Source: Streptomyces sp. NBC_01431 (GTDB lineage: Bacteria > Actinomycetota > Actinomycetes > Streptomycetales > Streptomycetaceae). From it: a stretch of DNA of 64,000 nucleotides. Shown piece after piece: positions 1-9,338 of this stretch. The stretch covers positions 4,526,001-4,590,000 of the forward strand of contig NZ_CP109496.1 of NCBI RefSeq assembly GCF_036231355.1. Reading direction: 5' to 3'. A model generated the notes under the pieces. That model searched no databases and was not told the origin of the DNA. It saw only the letters and a list, made by a program, of their open reading frames with translations. The first letter of the stretch is position 1. Each line of letters begins with the position of its first letter. Both the position numbers and the translations under genes were made by a program.

Positions 1-907
1 GGATGCCGAGATCTTGTTGTGGAAGCACTCTGAAGCCGTATTGCCCGAGAAAGGGCCCGTTCGTGTCATCCGCCAGCCATACCTGCGGAAACGCGTCGAC
101 CGCGCGTCGAGCCAACCGCTGACCGTCCGGCCTCTTCCGCGAGCGTTCAGCCGTACTTCCGTGGAGTTGTCGGCGTACGCATGAGCGTTGCTCCGGCCAG
201 ATCATTCGCCAGCAGGTGGAGACCATTTCGCTGCGGCTGCCGACCGTTCGCATGGCGAACAGTCATCGGCTGTGACATGGCGAATTCCCCGGATTCTTAA
301 GGGACTTTGCCGATATCGGCATCATCTCGGGGGGCGCATGGAATCCCGTGGCGGTGGTTCAGGGCGCGTACGAGATCTGGTGCTTCCGCAGCGCGTATGG
401 GTCGTGGCGCACCGAGCGGGCGATGTCGCAGGCGCCATGTCGCACGGGGTGCCGACGGCATAATGGAGTTGGCGGTACGTCAGGTGCAGCGGGTCGACGC
501 GATGGCGTATTGCCGACGGGCTGGGGTGGAGCCGACGGGTCGGGGTGGTGCCTGGATGCTTCGGACCCTGGGCATCACGTTTGCGCGGTGCGGACCTGTC
601 GCAATTGATGCGGGTGGCGCCAACGCCCCTCAGACACCAAAGGTGCTGGGTGCGGACGGCCTTTCAACGAGGTGCCCACCCGGTCGACCACGACGCCGAC
701 TGCCAGCCAGGTCGAACACCGTTGCAGTGCTGGCCGGCCGGGGTGCTTCTGATGGCCCTCGGTCAGACGTCATCCGGCCAAGAGCCATCACGCGAAACGG
801 TTCGGGAGGCTTCCGCGCCTCATCGGGTCCATCGCCTCATCGGGTCCGTCCAAGACCGCCGCAAGGCAGCTTCAGGAACCGTCAGGAACGGTCTGGTGGG
901 CACAGGC
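1..907. other. No supportable gene; possibly decayed DNA
   Basis: I see no reading frame here with convincing codon use, ribosome binding site or recognisable protein. On the minus strand a frame is open from an ATG at 205 off the left edge, ending in ...WLADDTNGPFLGQYGF, which could be the start of a gene or a remnant, but it lacks a Shine-Dalgarno sequence. Third-position GC is lower than in the genes further right, which fits decayed or non-coding DNA. Confidence 0.4.
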
Positions 908-1387
908 CTAGTGGTGGGCGCTGGCGGCGGCGTTCGCCTGGTTGTTGGCCTGGGTGCAGTTGACGCCGTGCGTCTCGGCGCCGGCGAGTACGGCGACGGG
1001 GAGATTCGCGTTCAGCAGGTTCTGCGGGCTGCACTCCTGGGACGGGCGGAAGAGGTTGTTCTGGGTCGCCGAGGAGGAGTCCGACGGGGCCGGGGCGGCC
1101 GTCTGGGGGGAGATCTGGGGGGAGATCTGCGGGTTCAGCTGAGGGTTGACCTGCGGGCTGACCTCGGAAGGCTGGGGCAGGGACATCCGTTGCGGGGCGG
1201 GCGAGCCGTAGGACTGCGCAGTGGCGTGGGCGGTGCTCGACGAGGCGGCCTGCGCGTCCGGCTGCGGAACGGCGGTCGGAGCGGCGCCGTACCCAACGGG
1301 CCCGGCGGCGAGGCTGGGGCCGACGCCGATGGCGGACAGGCCGCCGGCTGCTGCGAAGACAAGCGCGGCTTTATGAAGCTTTCGCAT
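908..1387 (-). CDS. Small secreted Pro/Gln-rich protein (paralogue of 1921-2676)
   Basis: The protein has 159 aa and starts with a clear Sec signal peptide (MRKLHKAALVFAAAGG..., cleavage expected after SLAAG-type residues near 30). The mature part carries short P-Q-[VLI]-[NS] repeats around residues 75-95. The end is hydrophobic with two cysteines (ECSPQN...GVNCTQ), suggesting a disulfide. The ATG at 1387 is chosen because the signal peptide begins there and the preceding GAAGGGCCGAGGGG matches the leader of the divergent gene at 1921; an open frame further upstream is not needed. The first 25 codons are nearly identical to the paralogue, while the rest differs. Function is unknown; a surface or cell-wall role is an inference. 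Confidence 0.7.
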   Translation of the reverse strand: MRKLHKAALVFAAAGGLSAIGVGPSLAAGPVGYGAAPTAVPQPDAQAASSSTAHATAQSYGSPAPQRMSLPQPSEVSPQVNPQLNPQISPQISPQTAAPAPSDSSSATQNNLFRPSQECSPQNLLNANLPVAVLAGAETHGVNCTQANNQANAAASAHH

Positions 1388-1998
1388 GGAACCCCTCGGC
1401 CCTTCATTGACCTGTGCGTGGAACGTATCGGAAATACATATGAGCCAGTGCAGTCGTTGCTGTTTCGCTGCCGTGTGCGGCTGCGAGGACCAGCGTCCTG
1501 GCCCAGTGCGGAACGAGATGAGTGCGGGTCCCGTTACGGGAGCTGGGACGTGGTCACCCGTTTGCCGAGGGGTGTGAATCATCATGTAAATCGTCAACGC
1601 AGGAACGCGGTCGTCCCAGTTGCCGCTTGGTGGGGTGACAAGTCCTCACTCATCCGTGGTGCGCCGGAGACGGCAAATGGGTGACGGAAATTTGGATCCC
1701 GTGACCGGGCCGGAGGAAATGTCGTTGCCAGCTGGGAGAAGGCGGCGGCCATGAACCGGAGAGAGGCAACGGGTCCGCTGTCAGCTCCGGCGTGAAGTCC
1801 ACCTGACAGCCCCCCATTTCCCCTGTTCGGGCGCAGTGTGAATATCAGACTGGGCGCACGCAAGACTGCACTGAATGCAACGGATTTCCCGTGTACAGGT
1901 ATTGAAGGGCCGAGGGTTCCATGCGAAAGCTTCATAAGGCCGCGCTCGTAGTAGCAGCGGCCGGCGGTCTGTCCGCCATCGGCGTCGGCGTCAGCCAT
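1310..1998. repeat. Inverted duplication of leader plus signal-peptide codons
   Basis: About 95 bp at 1310-1408 (read on the minus strand) and 1901-1998 (plus strand) are near identical. They cover the RBS (GAAGGGCCGAGGG), the ATG and roughly the first 25 codons of the two divergent secreted-protein genes. The spacer 1409-1900 holds both promoters and no other gene. The mature coding parts are not similar at this level, so duplication or gene conversion has been confined to the 5' ends. Confidence 0.7.
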
Positions 1999-2676
1999 GC
2001 CGACTCTCCCGGCGGGTACGGAGGTCCCGGTCCGGCGCCTGGCCCCCAGTACTCGGCACCCGAGGCCGTAGGCCCGCCTCCGCAGTACTACCAGGCTCCT
2101 CCTCCGCAGTACGCGCCTGCTCCGCAGTACCAGGCTCCGCCTCCGCAGTACTACCAGGCTCCTCCTCCGCAGTACGCGCCTGCTCCGCAGTACCAGGCTC
2201 CGCCTCCGCAGTACTACCAGCCGCAGTACGCGCCTGCTCCGCAGTACCAGGCGCCCCAGCAGAACCGCGCGCAGGCCACGGCGATGTCCAGCGCGTCGGG
2301 CACGGCACAGACCTCCGGTCAGCAGCCCTACTCCCAGCCGATGATGCAGGCCGCACCGCCCGTCGCCGCCTACGCCCAGTCGACCGGTGTCGCGCAGGCC
2401 GGGCCGCAGCCGGCGCAGATCATGCCGCAGGTAACCCCGCAGGCGGCGCCCCAGGTCACTCCGCAGGTAGCCCCGCAGGTCGCCGTGCCCCAGGTCTTCA
2501 ACCCGGAGCCCGCGCCGCGTGTCGCCCCGCAGGTGAACCCCCAGGTGAACCCGCAGGTCAACCCGCTGATCAACCCGCTGATCGCACCGGTCGGCGCCCC
2601 GCAGGTACCCGGGCTCGGCCTGGGACAGCTCGCGGCGCCTCCCGTGGGCCAACTGGGTCTGCCGCGCCTCGGCTGA
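1921..2676 (+). CDS. Secreted Pro/Gln/Tyr-rich repeat protein
   Basis: The protein has 251 aa with a Sec signal peptide (MRKLHKAALVVAAAGGLSAI, cleavage near SHADS at about residue 29). Residues 45-115 are built from PPPQY(Y)QAP and PQYAPAPQYQAP repeats. Residues 165-225 are P-Q-V-[TAN]-P-Q repeats that end in NPLINPLIAP. Such low-complexity proline/glutamine sequences are typical of extended surface proteins. No enzyme motif or sortase signal is visible. It may form an exported set with the gene downstream at 2752 and the divergent gene at 908-1387. Surface or aerial-hypha localisation is inference only. Confidence 0.75.
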   Translation: MRKLHKAALVVAAAGGLSAIGVGVSHADSPGGYGGPGPAPGPQYSAPEAVGPPPQYYQAPPPQYAPAPQYQAPPPQYYQAPPPQYAPAPQYQAPPPQYYQPQYAPAPQYQAPQQNRAQATAMSSASGTAQTSGQQPYSQPMMQAAPPVAAYAQSTGVAQAGPQPAQIMPQVTPQAAPQVTPQVAPQVAVPQVFNPEPAPRVAPQVNPQVNPQVNPLINPLIAPVGAPQVPGLGLGQLAAPPVGQLGLPRLG

Positions 2677-2751
2677 TCCCCGCCGCGCGACCGGCCACCG
2701 TCCCCACCCGATCTGTTGCACCTCGCACCGCTCGACCAACGGAGAGAAGAA

Positions 2752-3027
2752 ATGCGCAAGATTCAGAAGGCCGCCCTGATCGGCGCCGTCCTCGGCAGCA
2801 TCGGCGCCTTCAGCGGCACCGCCTTCGCGCACGGCGAGGAGGGCGCGCACGACACCGACATCATGCAGAACTCCGAGTGCCGCTCGCACGACATGAACAT
2901 CAACGTCCTCGGCAGCGTCGGCGCCCTCAACGCCCTGCTGGGCAACGGGCTCAACGGCGAAGGGTCCCCGGGTGCGCAGCCCAGCCACCTCGGTTCGGAC
3001 ATGGGCTGCAACAGCAAGGTCGGCTGA
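2752..3027 (+). CDS. Small secreted Cys-containing protein
   Basis: The protein has 91 aa. The start ATG at 2752 follows GGAGAG at good spacing, and the longer frame from 2716 is unlikely. The signal peptide is MRKIQKAALIGAVLGSIGAF with cleavage near SGTAFAHG. The mature part is about 65 aa and contains SECRSHDMNINVLGSVGALNAL...GCNSKVG: two cysteines bracket a hydrophobic, glycine-rich stretch, the same layout as the C-terminus of the 908-1387 protein. I recognise this as a recurrent Streptomyces small secreted family without an assigned function. It lies 75 nt downstream of the repeat protein and is probably co-transcribed with it. Confidence 0.75.
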   Translation: MRKIQKAALIGAVLGSIGAFSGTAFAHGEEGAHDTDIMQNSECRSHDMNINVLGSVGALNALLGNGLNGEGSPGAQPSHLGSDMGCNSKVG

Positions 3028-4007
3028 GCAGCCGCGCTGCGAGCCTCCCCGCATTCCCCAAGACCCCGCCCTCGTCATGTCCTTCGCGGACCTGCACGAG
3101 GGCCACTGGCTTCCGGGCCCGGCACGACTCCCTCAGCGATCGGACGACCTGGGGTGGCGTCACCGGGCCCGGGAGGTGCGGTGCGGACGTACCGAGTGGT
3201 GGGCGTCTTCCCGGGCCTGGATCCTGACGTCGGGCGTCGCCAAGTCCGCCCAACACGACCACGGTCCGCCCTCGTTGCTCGACGACCCCGCCTACGCCGC
3301 CTTCCGAGGGCGGTTGACCGGGACGGCAGCGCCCTCTACGTCCGCGTACGGAATAGACGCAACACGAATGCGGGGAAACGATTTTCCGCACGCCGGGTAG
3401 AGACGGACGCTGGCGCCTTCGAGAGCTCGTCCCGGACCTGCGCCGTGCCCCTGCGGCCTGCGCCAGTTCCCCGCTCGCCGCACTCAGGCTGCTGAGCCCG
3501 GCTTCGTACACCGCATGGTGGCGGACTCGTACAAGATCAGGGCCCCGGGCCCGACGGACGCGACCGGAGCGCCGCACGGTGTCATCCGCCCGCCGAACGC
3601 CTCCTGTTGGCCGAAGCGTGTCGGCGGCTTCCCGTGGGAACCCGCCGCATTGCGTCACCGGCGTGGACCCGTGAACCCGGCGCAGCGCCAGGGAACTTGA
3701 GGGCACGAGGTCTCGGGGCGATGTGCGTCCCGGGACCCTTCGTGCACTTCCCTTGACCGCCCCCTTCAACGACGTGTCGCGGCCCCGGTCACCGTGGCAA
3801 CACGCCCAACGAGCCGAAACGGTCCGCCAGATGAACCGACGAGCCGTCACGAGCGAGCGCAGCCAAAACCCCCCCGGTAACAGCATGTAATACATCTTCA
3901 GAATTTCATCGACCATGGGCGGTAATCAGATATGCGGGAGGTCTCTCTGGGTCAATATTCCCCCGAATGTACGACGCCTCGTGCCGTGTGATGCTCGTTA
4001 GGCGGTC
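3028..4007. other. Gene-poor stretch
   Basis: I find no credible CDS, RNA gene or strong hairpin across these 980 bases. The open frames present on both strands lack RBSs and read as arginine/proline-rich shadow translations. Local GC drops after about 3800, which is compatible with promoter or decayed DNA in front of the small genes at 4008 and 4243. Confidence 0.4.
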
Positions 4008-4196
4008 GTGACTTTGAAGGAAAAGAACTCAGAAAAGGCTCGTCCCCTCCTCTCGCACCAGGAAGTCGGCTGGGCGGGCCTCACGCACTGCTCGGACCTG
4101 CTTGAGGACTTCTTCGCAACCATCAGCCGGATGGAGCGGGAATACCTGCAGGCCGCGGCGGAGGGGTGGTCGGTCCAAGGCGCGCACACCCGATGA
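4008..4196 (+). CDS. Possible small hypothetical protein
   Basis: A GTG-initiated 62-aa frame (MTLKEKNSEKARPLLSHQEV...) has a normal-looking soluble composition. It contains a predicted helix LLEDFFATISRMEREYLQAA. It lies directly upstream of the DUF2637 gene in the same orientation with a 46-nt gap. No family is recognised, the RBS is weak, and codon bias is less marked than in proven genes. It may be a real cargo gene of a former mobile element or chance. Confidence 0.35.
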   Translation: MTLKEKNSEKARPLLSHQEVGWAGLTHCSDLLEDFFATISRMEREYLQAAAEGWSVQGAHTR

Positions 4197-4242
4197 AACA
4201 TCCCGGACCGCGCAGAGAAGCCAAGGAAGGAGAGGGTTCAGG

Positions 4243-4929
4243 ATGAGGACCGACTATGACGCGGTGAACCAATACGCTGATTACACTCAGCCAATTGACG
4301 TGCAGCACATGTGGCGCACGCCTGATCCGGAGGCCCCGGCGGACGGTTGGGACCCGGACGAGGAGCTGGCCCGGATCCTGCAGCCGACGCACAGCGTGGA
4401 TCCCGTCCCTCCCCCTCTGGACAGCGACAGGCACTCACGCCGCACGGTCAGCCGACGCCGGCCTCGGACAGGGTTTCACATCCTCGCCGGGAAACGCAGG
4501 ATCATCGCCGTCTCGATCCTGATCGCAATAATCACCATTTGCGCGGTGACGATGCTGACCTGGTCCATCTCTTATTCGTACAATCAGCTGCGCGCCATTG
4601 CGCTGCTTGTGGCGTCTCCGCATTTGGCGCGATGGTGGCCGCTGACGGTGTACGGGCCGTGGATGCTGGCAGGTCTGTCCATCCTGCGGGCAGCCGTTCA
4701 GCACCGGACTGCTCGGCGTTCCTGGGCCGTGATGCTGATCTCCTCCGGCACTGCGGTTGCTTTGTGCATCGGCCAGGCGCCACATTCGCTTTTCGCGATG
4801 GTGGTCGTCGGAATCCCGCCGGTTACCGCCCTGGTCTGCTTCCGTGAACTCGTCGGCCAGTTCTCGCCCCGGCCCGGCCCTCGGCACGCATTCGACGTGC
4901 TGAGCGGGGCCAAGAAAGTAAGGCCGTAG
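4243..4929 (+). CDS. DUF2637 / SpdB-like membrane protein
   Basis: The protein has 228 aa, with the ATG at 4243 preceded by GGAAGGAGAGGG. A polar, acidic N-terminus (residues 1-75) leads into four predicted membrane segments: VSILIAIITICAVTMLTWSI, a segment around YNQLRAIALLVASPHLARWWPLTVYGPWM, WAVMLISSGTAVALCIG and FAMVVVGIPPVTALV. The middle element, with its conserved W-P-x-x-x-x-G and R-A-x-x sequence, is typical of DUF2637, a family common in Streptomyces integrative elements beside tra/spd transfer genes. No integrase, Tra or Rep gene is visible near it, so it is either an isolated chromosomal member or the remnant of an element. Confidence 0.7.
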   Translation: MRTDYDAVNQYADYTQPIDVQHMWRTPDPEAPADGWDPDEELARILQPTHSVDPVPPPLDSDRHSRRTVSRRRPRTGFHILAGKRRIIAVSILIAIITICAVTMLTWSISYSYNQLRAIALLVASPHLARWWPLTVYGPWMLAGLSILRAAVQHRTARRSWAVMLISSGTAVALCIGQAPHSLFAMVVVGIPPVTALVCFRELVGQFSPRPGPRHAFDVLSGAKKVRP

Positions 4930-6047
4930 GTTGCCCGAAGGATCCGGGCGGGACCGAGAGACGCCCCGTGACGGACTTCGAGACGCCCCGGGACGGACTT
5001 GACGATCGGCCGTCAGACGCCGCCACCGTGTACCGATCTCCTCTCGCGGGGAGGCGAGTTGGCCGGTCGGATACCGCGGGGCGCGGCTGGACAGGCCGAT
5101 CGGCGACGGGCAGGCAAGCGTCCTGTTGAACGCATCAGGCCCTCGCAGACATCCGGGCACCGGGTGTCTGCGAGGGCCTGACCGTGTGCGGCATCGGGTG
5201 TTGAAGGGGACAGCACGACGAGCGCACCGCCCGGTCGGTTCCGGCAAGGCGCTTGAGCCCTGGGCGAGGCGGTGGCTGTCGACCGCAGGCGCGGAGCACG
5301 GCGTTGAGGGCACGGTCTTCGCGCCATGGGAAGCGCGTGCACCGGCGTCCCCCGGGCGTCCCCGGACGGGAACTCGGCGCGATCGGCGTCCGTTTCTATT
5401 TATGGGAAACGCCGTCCTCGCATCCTCCACCGCACGCGTGTTGGGGGGCGGTACGACGGCTGTCGCGAACCCATGGCGATACGGCACGCTCGGCGCCGTG
5501 TTGCTCTCGCCGCGGCGCTGCTCGCTCCTCTGATTCGGATACGCCCTGCCGTGCGTCCTCAACGCCCTCAACTGCCTGGCCGTCAGCGCCCTCACGCTCA
5601 CCACCGCGTGCTCGGTGCTCGCCTGTCCGGGGCTGCCCGCCCATGCCCCGCCGAAGCCCTTTACCTCCGGCCGTCCTGGCCTGCTGGGAGTTCGGGCTCG
5701 GGCCCGGCCCCTTCGGTCCGCGCTTCGGGGACGTGTTCCTTGTCCACGGCGTCGAACGTGGCGAGTTCCGCCCCTTCTTCATTGGAGCCGGAGCCGGAGT
5801 CGGAGCCAGCAGTTCGTGCCGCGACGCCGTGCCGGTCGCTGCCCGGGTGGATGGGTACGGCGGGTGACGTACCGCAGCTGACGCACGCGGCGGGCCGCGC
5901 GCTCGATGTGATGTGACTCCGGACGCGTTCAAGGGAAGGGGGGATCTGGCTGAAATGTGCATGATCGGGTGACCGTTCACCCGGAGTTCCCCGGGATGCG
6001 GCCCCGGCGCTGCCCCGGGGTGCGGCGCGGTGACCAGGATCGCCCGC
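4930..6047. other. Intergenic stretch with two hairpins, no gene
   Basis: No credible CDS lies between the DUF2637 gene and the small membrane protein at 6048. The region holds the strong hairpin at 5135-5181 and a second dyad, CGGGTGA-CCGT-TCACCCG, at 5966-5983. Long open frames on the minus strand here are extensions of the topA shadow frame. Confidence 0.5.
5135..5181. terminator. Long perfect hairpin (17-bp stem)
   Basis: Arms 5135-5151 and 5165-5181 are perfectly complementary over 17 bp (TCAGGCCCTCGCAGACA and its complement). The 13-nt loop contains a further CCGG/CCGG pairing around GCA. It lies 206 nt downstream of the DUF2637 gene. There is no U-tract, as usual for Streptomyces terminators, so a terminator is likely; a protein-binding or element-end role cannot be excluded. 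Confidence 0.65.
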
Positions 6048-6263
6048 ATGACTGCGATGGGTGGGACCGAGACGGGGCCTGCGGTGTTTGCGGGGACGGT
6101 GTTCGTGCTGTTCGGGGGTGCTCTGCTGCTGTGGACGGCGGCCTGTGTGCGGCGCGGTACGCCGGTCGCGCAGGGAACCGGACCAGTTGCCTCCGCCGTG
6201 CTCGCCGGCGCTTTCGGTGCCGGGTTCCTGCTGCTCGGCCTGTGGTGCTTCGCCCGTATCTAG
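6048..6263 (+). CDS. Small two-span membrane protein
   Basis: The protein has 71 aa (MTAMGGTETGPAVFAGTVFV...LWCFARI). It has two hydrophobic helices at about residues 12-33 and 47-69, separated by a short RRGTPVAQ loop. ATG 6048 is preferred over the upstream GTG at 6030 because AGGA lies 8 nt before it. It is encoded just upstream of topA in the same direction with 189 nt between them. Codon use is normal for Streptomyces. No function is assigned. Confidence 0.6.
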   Translation: MTAMGGTETGPAVFAGTVFVLFGGALLLWTAACVRRGTPVAQGTGPVASAVLAGAFGAGFLLLGLWCFARI

Positions 6264-6369
6264 CCCGAAAGGGGATGAAACGCTTTTCGGAAGGCTTCGG
6301 GACGGTCCGGGCGGCAGGATCGCGGTAAGTCGGGTTACCGTTCGAGTGGCCGCTGCGGGCTTTTGCTGT

Positions 6370-6400
6370 TTGACACGGGGGCGGGTTGTACCGTCACACT
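6370..6400 (+). promoter_or_regulatory. Candidate topA promoter (-35 TTGACA)
   Basis: A consensus TTGACA lies at 6370-6375, about 80 nt before the topA start. No ideal -10 hexamer stands 16-18 nt downstream, so the assignment is tentative. The dyad CGGTAA-N6-TTACCG at 6323-6340 lies just upstream. Confidence 0.3.
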
Positions 6401-6452
6401 CCGCAGCGTCACGTACTGACACCCCGAGTGCCGACCGGAGAGAAGAGCGAAG

Positions 6453-9293
6453 TTGTCCCCGACCAGCGAGACCGCAAAGGGCGGCCGCCGACTCGTCATC
6501 GTCGAGTCTCCTGCCAAGGCGAAGACGATCAAGGGCTACCTCGGCCCCGGTTATGTCGTCGAGGCGAGCGTCGGGCACATCCGCGACCTGCCGAACGGCG
6601 CCGCCGAGGTGCCCGAGAAGTACACCGGTGAGGTGCGCCGTCTCGGCGTGGACGTCGAGCACGACTTCCAGCCGATCTACGTCGTCAATGCCGACAAGAA
6701 GGCCCAGGTCAGGAAGCTCAAGGAGCTTCTGGCCGAGTCCGACGAACTCTTCCTCGCCACCGATGAGGACCGCGAGGGCGAAGCCATCGCGTGGCACCTG
6801 CAGGAAGTCCTGAAGCCCAAGGTCCCGGTCCACCGGATGGTCTTCCACGAGATCACCAAGGACGCCATCCGGGACGCCGTCGCCAACCCGCGCGAGCTCA
6901 ATCAGCGCATGGTCGACGCCCAGGAGACCCGCCGCATCCTCGACCGTCTCTACGGCTACGAGGTCTCGCCGGTCCTGTGGAAGAAGGTCATGCCGCGGCT
7001 GTCCGCCGGGCGCGTCCAGTCCGTGGCCACCCGGCTCGTCGTGGAGCGGGAACGCGAGCGCATTGCGTTTCGTTCTGCTGAGTACTGGGACCTGACCGGG
7101 ACGTTCTCCACCGGCCGGGCGGGCGACGCCTCCGACCCGTCCACGCTGGTGGCACGGCTGAACACGGTCGACGGCCGGCGCGTTGCGCAGGGCCGTGACT
7201 TCGGTCCCGACGGACAACTCAAGAGTGACGTCCTGCACCTGGACGAGGCCAACGCGCGGGCCCTGGCCGCGGCGCTCGCCGAGTCCTCCTTCGCCGTGCG
7301 CTCGGTGGAGTCCAAGCCCTACCGCCGCTCGCCGTACGCCCCGTTCCGTACGACGACGCTCCAGCAGGAGGCCTCGCGCAAGCTGGGCTTCGGCGCGAAG
7401 GCGACCATGCAGGTCGCCCAGAAGCTGTACGAGAACGGCTTCATCACCTATATGCGTACGGACTCCACGACGCTGTCCGACACGGCGGTCGCGGCCGCCC
7501 GCGCCCAGGTGACGCAGCTGTACGGCGCCGACTACCTGCCGGACAAGCCGCGCACGTACGCCGGGAAGGTCAAGAACGCGCAGGAGGCGCACGAGGCGAT
7601 CCGCCCTTCGGGTGATCGTTTCCGCACCCCGGCCGAGACCGGTCTGTCCGGCGACCAGTTCCGGCTCTACGAGCTGATCTGGAAGCGGACCGTCGCCTCC
7701 CAGATGAAGGACGCGGTCGGCAACTCGGTGACCGTCAAGATCGCGGGGCAGGCGAGCGACGGCCGACAGGCCGAGTTCACCGCGTCCGGCAAGACGATCA
7801 CCTTCCACGGCTTCATGAAGGCGTACGTCGAGGGCGCGGACGACCCGAACGCCGAGCTCGACGACCGCGAGCGCAGGCTGCCGCAGGTCGCCGAGGGCGA
7901 CGCGCTGTCGTCCGAGGAGATCTCGGTGGACGGCCACGCGACCAAGCCGCCCGCCCGCTACACCGAGGCCTCGCTGGTCAAGGAGCTGGAAGAGCGCGAG
8001 ATCGGGCGTCCTTCCACGTACGCCTCGATCATCGGGACGATCCTGGACCGCGGTTATGTCTTCAAGAAGGGCACGGCGCTCGTCCCGTCGTTCCTGAGCT
8101 TCGCCGTGGTCAACCTCCTGGAGAAGCACTTCGGGCGGCTCGTCGACTACGACTTCACCGCCAAGATGGAGGACGACCTCGACCGCATCGCGCGGGGCGA
8201 GGCCCAGTCGGTGCCGTGGCTGAAGCGTTTCTACTTCGGCGAGGGCGACTCGACCACGGGCGGCTCGGCCTCCGCCGCCGGTAACGGCGACGGGGACCAC
8301 CTGGGCGGTCTCAAGGAGCTCGTCACCGACCTCGGTGCGATCGACGCCCGCGAGATCTCCTCGTTCCCCGTCGGCGAGGGGATCGTGCTCCGCGTCGGGC
8401 GCTACGGCCCCTACGTCGAGCGCGGCGAGAAGGACTCCGAGAGCCACCAGCGCGCGGACGTCCAGGAGGACCTGGCCCCCGACGAGCTGACCGTCGAGTA
8501 CGCGGAGGAACTGCTCGCCAAGCCGAGCGGCGACTTCGAGCTCGGCGCGGACCCGGTGAGCGGCAACCAGATCGTCGCCAAGGACGGGCGCTACGGTCCG
8601 TACGTCACCGAGATCCTGCCCGAGGGCACGCCGAAGACCGGCAAGAACGCGGTCAAGCCGCGCACCGCCTCGCTCTTCAAGTCGATGTCCCTGGACACGG
8701 TGACGCTGGACGACGCGCTGAAGCTCATGTCGCTGCCGCGGGTGGTTGGTACGGACGCCGAGGGCGTCGAGATCACCGCGCAGAACGGGCGCTACGGGCC
8801 GTACCTGAAGAAGGGCACCGACTCGCGCTCCCTGGAGACCGAGGACCAGCTCTTCTCCATCACGCTGGACGAGGCGCTGGCGATCTACGCCCAGCCCAAG
8901 CAGCGTGGCCGCGCGGCCGCCAAGCCGCCGCTCAAGGAGCTCGGCGTCGACCCGGTCAGCGAGAAGCCGGTCGTGGTGAAGGACGGGCGCTTCGGTCCGT
9001 ACGTCACCGACGGCGAGACCAACGCGACGCTGCGGACCGCCGACAGCGTCGAGGAGATCACGCCGGAGCGGGGTTTCGAACTGCTCGCCGAGAAGCGGGC
9101 GAAGGGCCCGGCCAAGAAGACGGCCAAGAAGGCTCCCGCGAAGAAGGCCCCGGCCAAGAAGGCCGCGACCGCGAAGAAGGCCCCCGCCAAGAAGACGGCG
9201 GCGGCGAAGAAGACCACGGCGTCCAAGACGGCGGCGGCGAAGAAGGCCCCGGCGAAGAAGACGGCCGCGAAGAAGACGGCGGCGTCGGAGTAG
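6453..9293 (+). CDS. topA: DNA topoisomerase I (type IA)
   Basis: The enzyme relaxes negative supercoils by transient single-strand cleavage through a 5'-phosphotyrosine. It has 946 aa, a TTG start and GGAG 12 nt upstream. The Toprim domain begins at LVIVESPAKAKTI (about 13) and carries the acidic triad D104-x-D106-x-E108 (ATDEDREGEAIAWHL). The catalytic tyrosine is Y333 in FITYMRTDS. After the core, four TopA C-terminal repeats are marked by G-R-[YF]-G-P-Y at about 650, 715, 780 and 850. The last 60 residues are (A/P)AKK repeats, the basic tail that gives actinobacterial TopA its processivity in place of zinc fingers. Length and layout match Streptomyces orthologues. It is followed by a strong hairpin terminator. 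Confidence 0.98.
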   Translation: MSPTSETAKGGRRLVIVESPAKAKTIKGYLGPGYVVEASVGHIRDLPNGAAEVPEKYTGEVRRLGVDVEHDFQPIYVVNADKKAQVRKLKELLAESDELFLATDEDREGEAIAWHLQEVLKPKVPVHRMVFHEITKDAIRDAVANPRELNQRMVDAQETRRILDRLYGYEVSPVLWKKVMPRLSAGRVQSVATRLVVERERERIAFRSAEYWDLTGTFSTGRAGDASDPSTLVARLNTVDGRRVAQGRDFGPDGQLKSDVLHLDEANARALAAALAESSFAVRSVESKPYRRSPYAPFRTTTLQQEASRKLGFGAKATMQVAQKLYENGFITYMRTDSTTLSDTAVAAARAQVTQLYGADYLPDKPRTYAGKVKNAQEAHEAIRPSGDRFRTPAETGLSGDQFRLYELIWKRTVASQMKDAVGNSVTVKIAGQASDGRQAEFTASGKTITFHGFMKAYVEGADDPNAELDDRERRLPQVAEGDALSSEEISVDGHATKPPARYTEASLVKELEEREIGRPSTYASIIGTILDRGYVFKKGTALVPSFLSFAVVNLLEKHFGRLVDYDFTAKMEDDLDRIARGEAQSVPWLKRFYFGEGDSTTGGSASAAGNGDGDHLGGLKELVTDLGAIDAREISSFPVGEGIVLRVGRYGPYVERGEKDSESHQRADVQEDLAPDELTVEYAEELLAKPSGDFELGADPVSGNQIVAKDGRYGPYVTEILPEGTPKTGKNAVKPRTASLFKSMSLDTVTLDDALKLMSLPRVVGTDAEGVEITAQNGRYGPYLKKGTDSRSLETEDQLFSITLDEALAIYAQPKQRGRAAAKPPLKELGVDPVSEKPVVVKDGRFGPYVTDGETNATLRTADSVEEITPERGFELLAEKRAKGPAKKTAKKAPAKKAPAKKAATAKKAPAKKTAAAKKTTASKTAAAKKAPAKKTAAKKTAASE

Positions 9294-9308
9294 TCCCGAC
9301 CGCGAGAG

Positions 9309-9338
9309 GGGGGCCGGGGGCTGACGCCCTCGGCCCCC
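9309..9338 (+). terminator. Terminator after topA
   Basis: A GC-rich hairpin: arms 9309-9321 and 9326-9338 pair over 13 bp with one G-T wobble and a 4-nt loop (TGAC). It lies 15 nt past the topA stop. Confidence 0.7.

Noticed and set aside
1594..3078. A 494-aa minus-strand frame over the secreted-protein genes
   Set aside because: Antisense of Pro/Gln repeats gives LRSRRVLRR-type low complexity; the plus-strand genes have signal peptides and RBSs.
2951..3916. A 321-aa minus-strand frame in the gap after the secreted genes
   Set aside because: No RBS, no recognisable domain, arginine-rich shadow composition.
5966..5983. CGGGTGA-CCGT-TCACCCG hairpin
   Set aside because: Half-sites are in the opposite order to the 17-28 kb dyad (GGTGA first), so it is a different element.
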